From Phaeobacter sp. 22II1-1F12B (GTDB taxonomy: Bacteria > Pseudomonadota > Alphaproteobacteria > Rhodobacterales > Rhodobacteraceae): a DNA stretch of 64,000 nucleotides. The position numbers were made by a program, and so were the translations under genes. Under the pieces are notes generated by a model. The model was not told the origin of the DNA, made no database searches, and saw nothing but the letters and a program-made list of their open reading frames with translations. This document shows positions 25,859 through 34,659 of this stretch, piece by piece. The stretch lies in assembly GCF_002210165.1 (NCBI RefSeq), contig NZ_AQQP01000002.1:186001-250000 (forward strand), written 5' to 3'. Each line of letters begins with the position of its first letter. Position 1 is the first letter of the stretch.

Positions 25859-27306
25859 TGCGTCCCGAAACATCCTATACCGGCCCCGATCTCTGCGCCC
25901 GTCTCGCCCGCGACATCGTCGCCGAACTGCGCAAGGGCCATCTCGACCCCGCCGATCTCGTCAACGCCTCCGCCACGCGGATCGAACAGGTCGAACCGGC
26001 GGTCAATGCAACCGTCACCACCTGTTTCACCCGCGCCCGCGACTCCCTTGCCGATCTGCCCGATCACGCCGGCCGAAACGCCCGGCTGGCGGGCTGGCTC
26101 GCAGGGCTGCCCATCGGCATCAAGGATCTCTCCAATGTCAGCGGCGTGCGCAGCACCTTCGCCACGCTCGGGCTGAAAGACCACGTCCCCGCCACAAGCG
26201 ACCCGATGGTCGAACGGGTCGAATCCCGCGGCGGCATCGTCATGGGCAAAACCAATACGCCCGAATTCGGCGCCGGCGGCAATTCCACCAATCTCGTCTT
26301 CGGCTCGACCCGCAACCCATGGGACACGCGGATGAACGCGGGCGGCTCCTCGGGGGGCGCGGCGGTCTCGCTCGCCACCGGCGAGGTCTGGTTGTCGCAA
26401 GGATCCGACTTGATGGGTTCCCTGCGAACACCCGCTGCCCATTGCGGCGTGGTCGGCCTGCGCCCCTCACCCGGCAGCGCTGGCGGCGGCCCGTCCAACA
26501 CCATCTACAATGGCGAGGCGCTCTCCGGTCCGATGGCGCGCGACATCCGGGACACCGCGCTGTTCCTCGATGCGATGACCGGATGGGACCCCCGCATGCC
26601 ACTTTCCCGCAGGGAACCGGAAACCTCCTACCAAAGCGCTGTTGAACAGGCGCCGCGCCCGCCCCGCATCGCTTTCAGCGAAGACCAAAACGGCTTCTCC
26701 CCGGTCGACCAGAACATCCGCGCCGCTATCCGCATCGCGATGGAAACCGCCGCCCGCGCTGGGGCCGAGGTCACGGAAACCTGCCCCGACCTGCCCTATC
26801 TGAACGAAACCTTCCTGACCCTGCGTGGCATGCATTACGCCTCGACCGCCGCACGCCAGCCCGAGCATATCCGCAAATACTACGACAAGACCCTCAGCGC
26901 CAATATCGCCTATGGCCTCGCCATGACGACCGAAGACATCTTCGCCGCGCCCGCCCGCCGCTCGCAGCTTTACGAAATCATGCGGCTCTTCCTGCAGGAT
27001 CACGACGTGCTGGCGCTGCCTACCGTCGGCACCGCCCCCGGCCCGGTCGAGGAAATGTACCCGACCATCGTCGACGGTCAGGAACTGCCGACCTACGAAC
27101 ACTGGTTGCGGTTTTCCTTTCTCTCCGTCGTCACTCTTCTCCCGGCCCTGGCCATGCCCATCGGCTTCACCGACACCGGCCTGCCCATCAGCCTGCAACT
27201 CATCGGCCCGCCGCGCGGCGAAGCGACCCTGCTTCAGGCCGCCTTCTTCATCGAACAGGCCCTGAACCTGCCCGCGACCCCGATCGACCCAATCCGCAGG
27301 CACTGA
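25858..27306 (+). CDS. Amidase signature family enzyme
   Basis: A 482-residue amidase with the complete Ser-cisSer-Lys triad: Lys89 in GIKDL, cis-Ser164 in GGSSGGAA and nucleophile Ser187 in SDLMGSLRTPA. The central region NAGGSSGGAAVSLATG is the family signature. It hydrolyses a carboxamide to acid and ammonia, and is presumably cytoplasmic since no signal peptide is seen. It overlaps the regulator gene by one base. Together with the ABC importer and gamma-glutamyltransferase it suggests breakdown of an imported amide. Some amidase-signature proteins are GatA-like, but the absence of GatC/GatB nearby argues against a tRNA amidotransferase role. Confidence 0.9.
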   Translation: MRPETSYTGPDLCARLARDIVAELRKGHLDPADLVNASATRIEQVEPAVNATVTTCFTRARDSLADLPDHAGRNARLAGWLAGLPIGIKDLSNVSGVRSTFATLGLKDHVPATSDPMVERVESRGGIVMGKTNTPEFGAGGNSTNLVFGSTRNPWDTRMNAGGSSGGAAVSLATGEVWLSQGSDLMGSLRTPAAHCGVVGLRPSPGSAGGGPSNTIYNGEALSGPMARDIRDTALFLDAMTGWDPRMPLSRREPETSYQSAVEQAPRPPRIAFSEDQNGFSPVDQNIRAAIRIAMETAARAGAEVTETCPDLPYLNETFLTLRGMHYASTAARQPEHIRKYYDKTLSANIAYGLAMTTEDIFAAPARRSQLYEIMRLFLQDHDVLALPTVGTAPGPVEEMYPTIVDGQELPTYEHWLRFSFLSVVTLLPALAMPIGFTDTGLPISLQLIGPPRGEATLLQAAFFIEQALNLPATPIDPIRRH

Positions 27307-27341
27307 ACGGCCCCACCTCACGGGCCCCCGCAAACCACCCC

Positions 27342-27401
27342 CTTCTTTGGGTCAAAAATATCCTGGGGAGTCGCCCGGTACGGGCGGCGGGGCAAAGCCC
27401 C
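27342..27401 (+). repeat. Dispersed 3'-flanking element, copy 3
   Basis: The core CTTCTTTGGGTCAAAAATAT then CCTGGGG is followed by hairpin 1 (CGCCCG, GTA, CGGGCG) and hairpin 2 (GGGGC, AAA, GCCCC). It occupies most of the gap between the amidase stop and the end of the convergent 1004-codon gene, so it is 3' to both. Confidence 0.85.
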
Positions 27402-27421
27402 TGCAACCGCCGCAACCGGGC

Positions 27422-30400
27422 TCAGGTACCGACGTAACCCGCCACCACCTGCAAGAGCTTGAACGCCGTCGCCGCGTCATGCTCGACCACGGCGAGAAAC
27501 TCCTTGGCACCGATCCGCAGACAGCGAAGATCGCTCTCCGCGACCATGGAAAGCGCCCGGGGTTCGTTGCGGATCAGCCCCAATTCGCCCACCAGCTTGC
27601 CCGGCCCGGCGGTGACGATCAGCTCATCCGGCCCTTCCTCCTTGGGCAGGTACATGCCCGCCTCGCCCTCAAGGATCAGATAGGCACCGTCCGTCGGCGC
27701 GTCGTTTTTCAGGAACACCGTCTCGCCTGCCGGTGCTTCGAACCACCGCGCACCAAAGGCCAGCAGCCGCAGCTGCTTTCGGTTCAACGTCGAAAACAGC
27801 TCGGTCTGTTCCAGCGCCCGCAGCTTGCGGCCAAGATCCGCGCTCGCCGCGCTATCAGCTTCCTCTCCGATCTGCATATCCTCGCTCACGATCCGCCCCT
27901 GCACCAGCTCGAATGCCACGTCATGCGCCGGGACATCCTCCAGCCGTTCCGCCAGGTAGATCAGCGTCGTATCCGGCATGTGCCGCCGCAGGTTATCATG
28001 AACCGAGGCGCGTGTCTCGGCGCTATAGCTGGCCAGCACCTGGTTCAGGATCAGCACATCGGGCCGCTTGATCGTCGCCCGGCTCAGCGCCAGCGGTTCG
28101 GCAAAAATCGAGGGAAGATTGCTGCCGGAAATCGACACCGGCAGGTCATAGATCAGCTGCACCACACCTTCCTGCGCGCCGCTCTCCACCAGCACGGCTG
28201 CCACCAGCTTGCGCAGATCGTCCCCCCGGCTCCCGGCATCCTGCGAAATTTTCCCGAACAGGGCGTTTTCCATCACGGTCAGACCGGGCGCAAAGCGCGT
28301 CTCGTCCAGCGGGTCGAACAGATCGCCCATGCTCTCGAGAAGCTGGGCGCTGTGGCTCTTGCGCAGCGCCAGCACCTGCTCGCGGATCTCCTCGGGAAAG
28401 GCGACGCCGATCTTCTCGGCCGAAATCCGCATCGGTACGGTCAGCAGGCTGGCCAGCTCGTCCTGGCTCAGCGCGTCGGTGCCCTGCTTGCGGGACTTCT
28501 CGACCAGTTCCACCGCCGTCTCGTAGGTTGCCGCTTCCAACCCGAGATTGCGGAACAGCGGATGATCCGTCCCATCCATGCCAAAGATCTGGCGCAGCAC
28601 GTCGATGACTTCCTGCGTCACCTCGATCAGCGGGCGGTCCAGATGCAGGCTGCGCAGCTGACCAAGGAATTCCGTCTGCGCCGCCACTTCCTCGGCGGTG
28701 ATCGACCGTCGCGGCACCGCGAACAGCAGGTTGTCCGCAACTGGCAGCGCAGGGTTGTAAAGCTCGGGATCAAAGGCATGCACATGGCGGGCAAGCCCGG
28801 CCTCCTTCGCCGCGAAACGGATGCGCCCGCGCAGTTCCACGATCCGCTTTGCAAGATCCGGATGCCGATCTGCGTCGAAACTCTGGTCCAGACCGCGCCG
28901 GAACAGCGCATTCCCCGGCCCCATCCCCTCGATCAGCCGCAGCCACCAGTCGCGCAGCTCTTCCTGCGTCTCGAAACCGGCCACTGCCGGATCGATCCAG
29001 TTCACGTCCAGCGCGTCCGGGCTGTTCCCGGCGCGCAGCGCCTCCTCGATGAGGGCCGCGTTCACGCTCTCCCCTTTCGGAAGCTGCCGGATCGGCATGG
29101 TCACGTTATCGCCGAATGTCCCCTGAAACAGCACAGGCCGGGAAGAAGCACTGCCGATACGCGCGGCAATCACCCCGTGATGCAGGCCTTTCAGATCACG
29201 CCCGCCGATGGTGACAGACCCCGAACTCGGCAAAACCTCCCGGCTCAGCAGCTCGGTAAAGGCCGTGCGGTCCTCGGTGCTGGGCGCGGCAATGGCGATG
29301 ACCGCCCCGCCCGGCAGGGTGGCGTTCAGATCCTCAAGCACCGCATTGCCATCCGCATTGCGCATCGTCACGTGGTCCAGAACGATATCACCGGTCAGCG
29401 CCGGGATTTCCTTGGGGCGGCCTTTGAACAGTTTTTCGTCCATCATCCCCGACGGCGCAAACCGCTCGATGATGATCTCCCAGCGCACGGACATATCCTG
29501 CGTCTGGTTGTAATAGGTCAGCAGTTCCTTCCACGGCGAGGACAGATCCTTGTAGGCCGCCAGTGCCGCCACCAGCGCACCCAGCGATACCGCGCCCTGC
29601 AACACAAGGTAGCCACCGATGGAAAAGAAGAAAAACGGAGTCAGCTGCGAAATGAAGTTGTTGATGAACTTCATGAAAAATTTCTTCTGGTAGATCTCGA
29701 AGCGGATGTCGAACATCCGGCCCAGCTGGGCGGTGATCACCGCCATACGATACCGCCAGCCGCCATTGGCGCGCAGTGCGCTCGCCCCGACGGCGCTTTC
29801 ACCGATATCCGCCGCCAGCACGCGCACCTGCTTGATCCGCTCCTTGTTCAGCTTGTTGATCTGCCGTTGCAGCTTGGGGATCAACCACGCCTGCAACGGG
29901 ATCAGCGCACAGGCAGCAAGACCGAACCAGAAACTCTGGACGAACAGAAAGCCAAGAATGGTCAGCATCTGACCCGCCTGCAGCACCGGCTGGCTGATCG
30001 CATCCCCCATCAGGCCGCCCATCGGTTCGCTCTCGGCGGTGATCATCGACGTCAGCTCGCCCTGGCTCACCCGTTCGAAATAGGGCTGCGGGAAAAGCAT
30101 CAGCCGCCCGATCAGCGTATACCGGAACCGGCGCAGCATCCGCTCGGCCAGAATGCCCTTCATCGTGTTGACGCGCATCTTGACCAGCCCATGCGCCAGC
30201 ACCGACAACAGGAAGGCGGCGCAAAGCAGGGCAAGGAACTGCACCTGCGAGAAACTATAGCCCAGAAACTCGATCTCGCTCGACTGCGACCCGATCGCAT
30301 CGTTGATGATCCGCTTGGGCAGTTCCAGCGTCAGGTACAAAAGCGGAAACAGCAGCGAGGTCACGACCAGCAGCACAAGCTGATCGCGCTTGGAATACTT

Positions 30401-30436
30401 CCAGATATAGCGAAAGAGCGTCGGTTCTATGGCCAT
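27422..30436 (-). CDS. Degenerate ABC-exporter-like protein with cyclic-nucleotide-binding domain
   Basis: A 1004-residue protein in three parts. Residues about 15-310 are a six-helix ABC exporter membrane domain. Residues about 350-860 are a nucleotide-binding-domain-like region interrupted by a roughly 320-residue insertion (about 450-770). Residues about 875-1000 are a cNMP-binding domain with a phosphate-cassette-like GELGLIRNEPRALS (950-963). ATPase motifs are lost: Walker A reads APSTEDRTAF (384-393) with no GxxGxGKS; the Walker B end is LILNQ (795-799) instead of an acidic pair; the signature reads GSNLPSIFAEPLALS; the H-loop His is Glu in YLAERLED. The scaffold words (VLFQGTFGDNV, TLIYLAERL) remain. 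ATP-driven transport is therefore doubtful; a regulatory or scaffold role is an inference. It is convergent with the amidase and divergent from the DUF3307-like gene. Confidence 0.85.
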   Translation of the reverse strand: MAIEPTLFRYIWKYSKRDQLVLLVVTSLLFPLLYLTLELPKRIINDAIGSQSSEIEFLGYSFSQVQFLALLCAAFLLSVLAHGLVKMRVNTMKGILAERMLRRFRYTLIGRLMLFPQPYFERVSQGELTSMITAESEPMGGLMGDAISQPVLQAGQMLTILGFLFVQSFWFGLAACALIPLQAWLIPKLQRQINKLNKERIKQVRVLAADIGESAVGASALRANGGWRYRMAVITAQLGRMFDIRFEIYQKKFFMKFINNFISQLTPFFFFSIGGYLVLQGAVSLGALVAALAAYKDLSSPWKELLTYYNQTQDMSVRWEIIIERFAPSGMMDEKLFKGRPKEIPALTGDIVLDHVTMRNADGNAVLEDLNATLPGGAVIAIAAPSTEDRTAFTELLSREVLPSSGSVTIGGRDLKGLHHGVIAARIGSASSRPVLFQGTFGDNVTMPIRQLPKGESVNAALIEEALRAGNSPDALDVNWIDPAVAGFETQEELRDWWLRLIEGMGPGNALFRRGLDQSFDADRHPDLAKRIVELRGRIRFAAKEAGLARHVHAFDPELYNPALPVADNLLFAVPRRSITAEEVAAQTEFLGQLRSLHLDRPLIEVTQEVIDVLRQIFGMDGTDHPLFRNLGLEAATYETAVELVEKSRKQGTDALSQDELASLLTVPMRISAEKIGVAFPEEIREQVLALRKSHSAQLLESMGDLFDPLDETRFAPGLTVMENALFGKISQDAGSRGDDLRKLVAAVLVESGAQEGVVQLIYDLPVSISGSNLPSIFAEPLALSRATIKRPDVLILNQVLASYSAETRASVHDNLRRHMPDTTLIYLAERLEDVPAHDVAFELVQGRIVSEDMQIGEEADSAASADLGRKLRALEQTELFSTLNRKQLRLLAFGARWFEAPAGETVFLKNDAPTDGAYLILEGEAGMYLPKEEGPDELIVTAGPGKLVGELGLIRNEPRALSMVAESDLRCLRIGAKEFLAVVEHDAATAFKLLQVVAGYVGT

Positions 30437-30627
30437 TTTCCCTGTACTGGCTTTGCATTCAGGTTTCGCAGGATGCGTTCAGGCATGATTACCACCACGG
30501 CGTCGAGTAGCAAGGCGGCAGGCACGCGCCAAACCCGCAAACCCTTGCCCTGCTTGCAAGACCAGCGATTGCGGTACCGACACGATCCGCCTAAGCTGGC
30601 CTTGAACGTACAGAAACGGAGTTCGCC

Positions 30628-31020
30628 TTGCCAGCAACCGTAAGTTCGGTCCTGATCCTGCTGAGCCTTTTGCAGATCAAGCACATGTTTGCGGATTACT
30701 TCCTGCAGACTCCGCGCATGCTGTCCGGCAGGGGCGAATATTTCCACCTCGGCCGCGCCGAACATGCGGCTGTCCACGCCTTCGGCTCGGTGATCGCCTT
30801 TTTCATCGTCGGCGCCTCGCCGGCCTTTATCGCCGTCATGGCCGTGCTCGAATGGATCGTGCATTTCAACATCGACTGGGGCAAGGCCCGCTATTCCGAG
30901 ATGAAGGGCTATGGCCCTAACGAAGCGGGCTACTGGCGCGCCAGCGGTTTCGATCAGGCACTGCATCACCTGACGTATCTCGCGATGGTCTGGATCTGGG
31001 TGGAATTCTCCGCGGTCTGA
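30628..31020 (+). CDS. DUF3307-like small membrane protein
   Basis: A 130-residue protein with about three membrane segments. The opening LLQIKHMFADYFLQTPRML and the paired histidines HAAVHAFGS and HFNIDWGK are what I associate with DUF3307 proteins, whose function is unknown. The start is a TTG, supported by GGAG six bases upstream; no ATG or GTG fits. It is divergent from the degenerate ABC-like gene across a 191-bp gap and tail-to-tail with the beta-barrel gene. The arrangement of His and Asp residues in the membrane resembles small membrane-bound metal enzymes, but I would not assign a reaction. Confidence 0.78.
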   Translation: MPATVSSVLILLSLLQIKHMFADYFLQTPRMLSGRGEYFHLGRAEHAAVHAFGSVIAFFIVGASPAFIAVMAVLEWIVHFNIDWGKARYSEMKGYGPNEAGYWRASGFDQALHHLTYLAMVWIWVEFSAV

Positions 31021-31045
31021 CCCGACCAACACGAAGCAGTCTGGA

Positions 31046-32473
31046 TCAGAACAGGTCGAAACTGCGCGACAACCGCAGGAATATCTCCTGCGACTCCCCC
31101 TGGCCGACATTCTCTTCGTCCCGCACCCTCAGGTTCACACCCGTCGACAGGAACCAGTCCTCGGTCAGCGAATGCTGGTAACCAAGCTCAAGGCTCGAAC
31201 GGCTGACCTCGTTGGACGTCGAAGTGCCGTCCAGCTCATAGTAGAGGATATTGGCGACAAGGCTCGAATAGGGCGTCAGGTCATGACGATAGCGCGCCGA
31301 AAGCTGCGTGCTGAACCGGTCCTCGTCATCCGAATCCGAGGTCACCGTGCGATTGACCTGGAACGAATAGGAACCTTTCTGCGTGTCCCGGTTGTAATTC
31401 AGCCCGCCCACGACTTCGGGGGAGGCACCGCCAAGACTGGTCAGGCCGATGTTGCCGCTGATCGACCCAAGCGGCAAATCGAGGTTGCGCGACACACGCA
31501 GCGTGTCGATCTCGTTATTGTTCGTGCGCCGGATGATATAGCCAACGCTGTAGCCGCCGTTGGGCAGTTTGTCGTTATAGACCAGACGCCCTGTCGTACC
31601 GCCATTGTCATTCGTATTGGCAAGCCCGTCATCGGTGTCGGTGTAACCAAGCCGCGCCACAATCGAACCGCCCGAGACCAGATCGCGGTCGAACCCGAAT
31701 TCGACGGTCCGGGTCTCTTCATCCGGGTTGCCGGTATCGTCATTATATAGCGAATAGCGGAAATCAGCGACGGCCGTGTTGATCGGGTCGATCCGGAACA
31801 GCGCGGTCATCTGGGCCGAGGTCCGCTCGAAATCGTTCAGAGAATTCGAGGTCGTATCGCTGTATTCCACCTTGAAACTGTCGGCCTGAAACCGCAGCCC
31901 AAAGGGCGAGTAGAGCCCGGTTTCGAACCCGACGCTTGCCGTATAGGTGCGCCGCGTACCGGTACCGGTCAGATCGCCAAGGTCCGTCGGCGGGATAAGC
32001 ACCCCATCGTCGTCGAACTCTGCGCCGATGACATCGGACACGTCCGTTTCACGGATCGCCGCCGAAAAGTTGAACCGCGCATTCGCGCCTTCACGCGAAT
32101 AAAGAACCGTCATGAAGGGATCGACGAAACCGGTGCTGAGCGAGGTGCCCGAGGCCGGGCTGCCATAGCGCCCGGACCCGCCGATCGAGAAATTGAACCG
32201 CTGCGTCCGGGTGATGCTGGACATGTCAAGGCGCAGCCCGGTCGTGGCAAGCGAACTCGTGCCTTCCTCGGGGTCATTCGGGTTTCCCGGAATGCCCAGC
32301 CCGAGGTTATCGCCATAGGTAAAGCCTTGGGTGACACCCAGCGTAGCATGAAAGCCCGCATTGCTGTCATCCTGCGCCCAGCCCGGCTGTGTCGCATAAA
32401 TGACAAGGGACGCCATTGCCGTCCCGCCTATCAGCGCCCTGATTTTCAACCTGCTCCGCCCCGATTTTTGCAA
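31046..32473 (-). CDS. Outer-membrane beta-barrel protein partnered with an OPX protein
   Basis: A 475-residue exported protein. It has a signal peptide ending near GWAQ and long alternating amphipathic strands rich in Gly, Asn, Thr and aromatic residues throughout. It ends in SRSFDLF with a terminal Phe, the usual BAM recognition signal. It begins four bases after the stop of the short polysaccharide-export gene, so the two are surely one operon. I infer that it is the outer-membrane pore for a surface polysaccharide. Its direct family name is not clear to me; a generic 'outer membrane beta-barrel' label is safest. Confidence 0.82.
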   Translation of the reverse strand: MQKSGRSRLKIRALIGGTAMASLVIYATQPGWAQDDSNAGFHATLGVTQGFTYGDNLGLGIPGNPNDPEEGTSSLATTGLRLDMSSITRTQRFNFSIGGSGRYGSPASGTSLSTGFVDPFMTVLYSREGANARFNFSAAIRETDVSDVIGAEFDDDGVLIPPTDLGDLTGTGTRRTYTASVGFETGLYSPFGLRFQADSFKVEYSDTTSNSLNDFERTSAQMTALFRIDPINTAVADFRYSLYNDDTGNPDEETRTVEFGFDRDLVSGGSIVARLGYTDTDDGLANTNDNGGTTGRLVYNDKLPNGGYSVGYIIRRTNNNEIDTLRVSRNLDLPLGSISGNIGLTSLGGASPEVVGGLNYNRDTQKGSYSFQVNRTVTSDSDDEDRFSTQLSARYRHDLTPYSSLVANILYYELDGTSTSNEVSRSSLELGYQHSLTEDWFLSTGVNLRVRDEENVGQGESQEIFLRLSRSFDLF

Positions 32474-32477
32474 ACGG

Positions 32478-33089
32478 TTATTCGAATAGTTTTCGTGCTG
32501 GTACGACGATCACATCGCCCTTGGCAAGAACTGTTCCACCAATGCTCGTCCGGCCAGCAAGAACGTCTTCATAGTTGAAGGCATAGACCTTCTGAACGCC
32601 CGAGCTGTCGGTCCGGCGCAGCTGTACCCGCTTGGTCGCCGCAAAGCGCGAGAACCCGCCAGCGATGGCAATTGCCTGAAGCAGTGTCGTGCCCTTCTCG
32701 ACCGAGGCCATGCCGGGCGTGTTGATTTCACCCATGAAGTAGACTTCGATATCGCTGGAATAGGTGCCGGTCGACTTGGGGGCTTCGCCCAGCTGGATCA
32801 ACGATACGGTCACCGTCGGATCGCTGGCGAAATTGCTCGACAGGCGCGAGGTCACGTCCGAGCGCACCTGATCAACCGTACGCCCGCCAACCATCACGGT
32901 CCCGGCCAGCGGCACGGTGATACGGCCATCGGGCAGCACCAGCGATTCACGGTTAAGCGAGGAATCCTCAAGAACTTCGACACGGACGACGTCGCCCGGC
33001 TTGATGCTGTATCCATCCTGCGCCAATGCGGCGAGCGCCATGAACTGCGCAGCAAGAAAGACAGTCACAATTTTGAAAACACGCGTCAT
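32478..33089 (-). CDS. Short periplasmic polysaccharide biosynthesis/export (OPX, Wza-like) protein
   Basis: A protein of about 203 residues. It has a signal peptide (MTRVFKIVTVFLAAQFMALAALA), then the polysaccharide-export domain (YSIKPGDVVRVEVLEDSSLNRE...VPLAGTVMVGG) and one SLBB-like domain (VYFMGEINTPGMASVEKGTTLLQAIAIAGG). It lacks the C-terminal amphipathic helix with which full-length Wza crosses the outer membrane, and no lipobox Cys is present. It would therefore be periplasmic and need a separate pore, consistent with the beta-barrel gene four bases downstream. An upstream ATG at 33107 adds six residues; the AGGA before it is too close, so I prefer 33089. Confidence 0.9.
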   Translation of the reverse strand: MTRVFKIVTVFLAAQFMALAALAQDGYSIKPGDVVRVEVLEDSSLNRESLVLPDGRITVPLAGTVMVGGRTVDQVRSDVTSRLSSNFASDPTVTVSLIQLGEAPKSTGTYSSDIEVYFMGEINTPGMASVEKGTTLLQAIAIAGGFSRFAATKRVQLRRTDSSGVQKVYAFNYEDVLAGRTSIGGTVLAKGDVIVVPARKLFE

Positions 33090-33450
33090 AGCAGCTTCTC
33101 TGTCCATTTTCCTGTTCCCGCCAGCCCCACGGACGGCGGTGTTTCGACTTTATTACAGTAAACAGGACCTTGATGCACCTGTGCCGTTGTTACGGCAAGC
33201 GTTTCGTGCCGCGCAGGCAACACCCCGGCCGCCTCACCGCTGCCCGAGTCGCCGCGATTTGTGGCATTTACCGTCACTTTTCGTCACATTCGCCGGCTAT
33301 AGGCGGTTTTTTGCCCTTGTTTTCAAGGTTGTTGACAGTTTCGGAATTAGGTTCAGACGCGCCACAATCTCCCGAATGCCGCCTTATTTCCGTCAAACTT
33401 GGACGCTCTATTGATCTCCAGTGAACGGAATTTAGTGAAAGGTACATGTT
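33090..33450. other. Intergenic region upstream of the OPX gene and the small membrane protein
   Basis: A divergent gap of about 360 bp. It holds the promoters for the OPX/beta-barrel pair and for the small membrane protein. A TTGACA occurs at 33332-33337 on the plus strand, but I find no matching -10 at 16-18 bp. I see no convincing operator, gene or RNA in the rest of it. Confidence 0.4.
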
Positions 33451-33669
33451 GTGGCTCTTGGACTCATGCTTCTCGGCGGACTTACCGGAACCATCGCTGC
33501 GGCGATCACCCTGTTTTCAGGCGCGGGTTTCCTGATGGCGCTAGGCATGTACTCCGTGACCGGCAGCGCAACCGCATTGGGCATGGCCGTCATCCTGCAC
33601 GTCGCCGCCCTGATCCGCAGCGCCTCCGAGCGCCCGCCGCTGCTCATCACCCATTACGCAACGGCCTGA
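33451..33669 (+). CDS. Small two-helix membrane protein
   Basis: A 72-residue protein, GTG start, consisting of two hydrophobic segments (about 5-25 and 35-53) rich in Gly, Ala and Met with a short polar tail. AAAGG lies about eight bases before the GTG. I do not recognise a family. Evidence that it is expressed is indirect: a proper plus-strand intrinsic terminator lies about 100 bases after the stop, and no other plus-strand gene lies between. It could instead be an unused open frame. No functional proposal is justified. Confidence 0.45.
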   Translation: MALGLMLLGGLTGTIAAAITLFSGAGFLMALGMYSVTGSATALGMAVILHVAALIRSASERPPLLITHYATA

Positions 33670-33766
33670 TAGGGTCATTTACGCCCCTTCACTGACAAGG
33701 CGTTCCGCGCCACCCGGTCAACACCGACGCGAAACGCCCACTTTTCGAATTTTCCCTGGACTGGAC

Positions 33767-33802
33767 AATGGCTGACGGGTTTCCCCGTCAGCCATTTTCT
33801 TT
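33767..33802 (+). terminator. Rho-independent terminator on the plus strand
   Basis: An 11-bp GC-containing stem (TGGCTGACGGG at 33769-33779, CCCGTCAGCCA at 33783-33793), extended by AA/TT pairs, has a TTT loop. It is followed by TTTTCTTTTC in the plus direction only. It ends the transcript of the small membrane gene just before the convergent MarR gene. Confidence 0.85.
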
Positions 33803-34321
33803 TCATTCGCGCTCGCGCGTCGGCGGCACCCGAAGGCCACGCTCGGCAGCGGCGGCTTCATCCGCCTTCAGATTCTCGATCACCGCTTCAAGTGCTTCCT
33901 GAAGGGCAACCTGCTGCGCCGGCTCAAGCCCGCGCACGGCGACCTCATCGACTTCCAGCGTCAGCGGCTCTAGCACGGGCTTCAGCGCCTTGCCTTCTTC
34001 CGTCAGGAAGGAATGCAATCTACGGTTGTTTCCCGTCATCGTGCGTCGCGTGATCAAACCGCGATCTTCAAGCTTTTGAAGCGCACTGTGAGTCGTCGGT
34101 TCGGTCAGGCCCACGCGCTTGCTCAACTCGCGCTGCGACAGCCCATCCTCCAGCCAGAGCGCGCGCAGGAAGGACCACTGCCCGATGCTCACACCATATT
34201 GCGTCAGACGTATCTGAAGCGTGCGAGTAAAGTGCCTTGCGGCCCTTCCGACCTCGCGGGAAAGGCGATTGCCGTCCTGAATCGCGGCGCCGGTCCCATC
34301 CATTGTCTGATCTATTGTCAC
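33803..34321 (-). CDS. MarR-family transcriptional regulator
   Basis: A 172-residue regulator with the MarR winged helix: YGVSIGQWSFLRALW, then LSQRELSKRVGLTEPTTHSALQKLEDRGLI and the wing TMTGNNRRLHSFLTEEG. I chose the GTG at 34321 because AAAGGAG lies eight bases upstream; a GTG at 34339 would place that ribosome site inside the gene. It is divergent from the second peptide-type ABC cluster, so that operon is the likely target. MarR regulators usually respond to small aromatic or phenolic ligands, but nothing here shows the effector. Confidence 0.9.
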   Translation of the reverse strand: MTIDQTMDGTGAAIQDGNRLSREVGRAARHFTRTLQIRLTQYGVSIGQWSFLRALWLEDGLSQRELSKRVGLTEPTTHSALQKLEDRGLITRRTMTGNNRRLHSFLTEEGKALKPVLEPLTLEVDEVAVRGLEPAQQVALQEALEAVIENLKADEAAAAERGLRVPPTRERE

Positions 34322-34659
34322 GCTTTTTTCTCCTTTCACCCGCAGGCCGGGCTTGTTTTTTGGCGACTTGCATTTCTTGATGATTATGGGTTAGGAGCTC
34401 GCCCAGCCTAGTACAACCTATAGCAGATATCTAATATTCCGAAATCTGCTTATTACGTCGGGTGACAAGTGATTGACCTCGCGTCAATTTTTGGAACCCA
34501 AACGGGCAAAGCTTTCATCATTCGGTGCCCGTTTCGTCACCCTTGTGTCATGTGACGCATATAAGCGTTGACCCCGTCGCGCGGGCTCGGGCACTCTTTC
34601 GATGTCGAACCATTTGCGGCCGGTGCATCCTCGATGCCCGAAAGACCCAAGGAGTTTCC
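34322..34659. promoter_or_regulatory. Divergent regulatory region between marR-like gene and ABC cluster 2
   Basis: A 338-bp gap with two inverted repeats. The first has arms AGCAGAT (34422-34428) and ATCTGCT (34444-34450) with a 15-base spacer that includes AGATATCT. The second has arms ATTGAC (34472-34477) and GTCAAT (34483-34488) with a 5-base spacer. Either could be the MarR-type operator. No gene is convincing inside; AAGGAG at 34649 belongs to the binding-protein gene. Confidence 0.45.

Noticed and set aside
27347-30643. A 1098-codon open frame on the plus strand, antisense to the degenerate ABC-like gene
   Set aside because: The translation is rich in Arg, His, Gln and Pro with no recognisable domain, as expected from the complement of a GC-rich coding gene. 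The minus-strand protein has clear domains.
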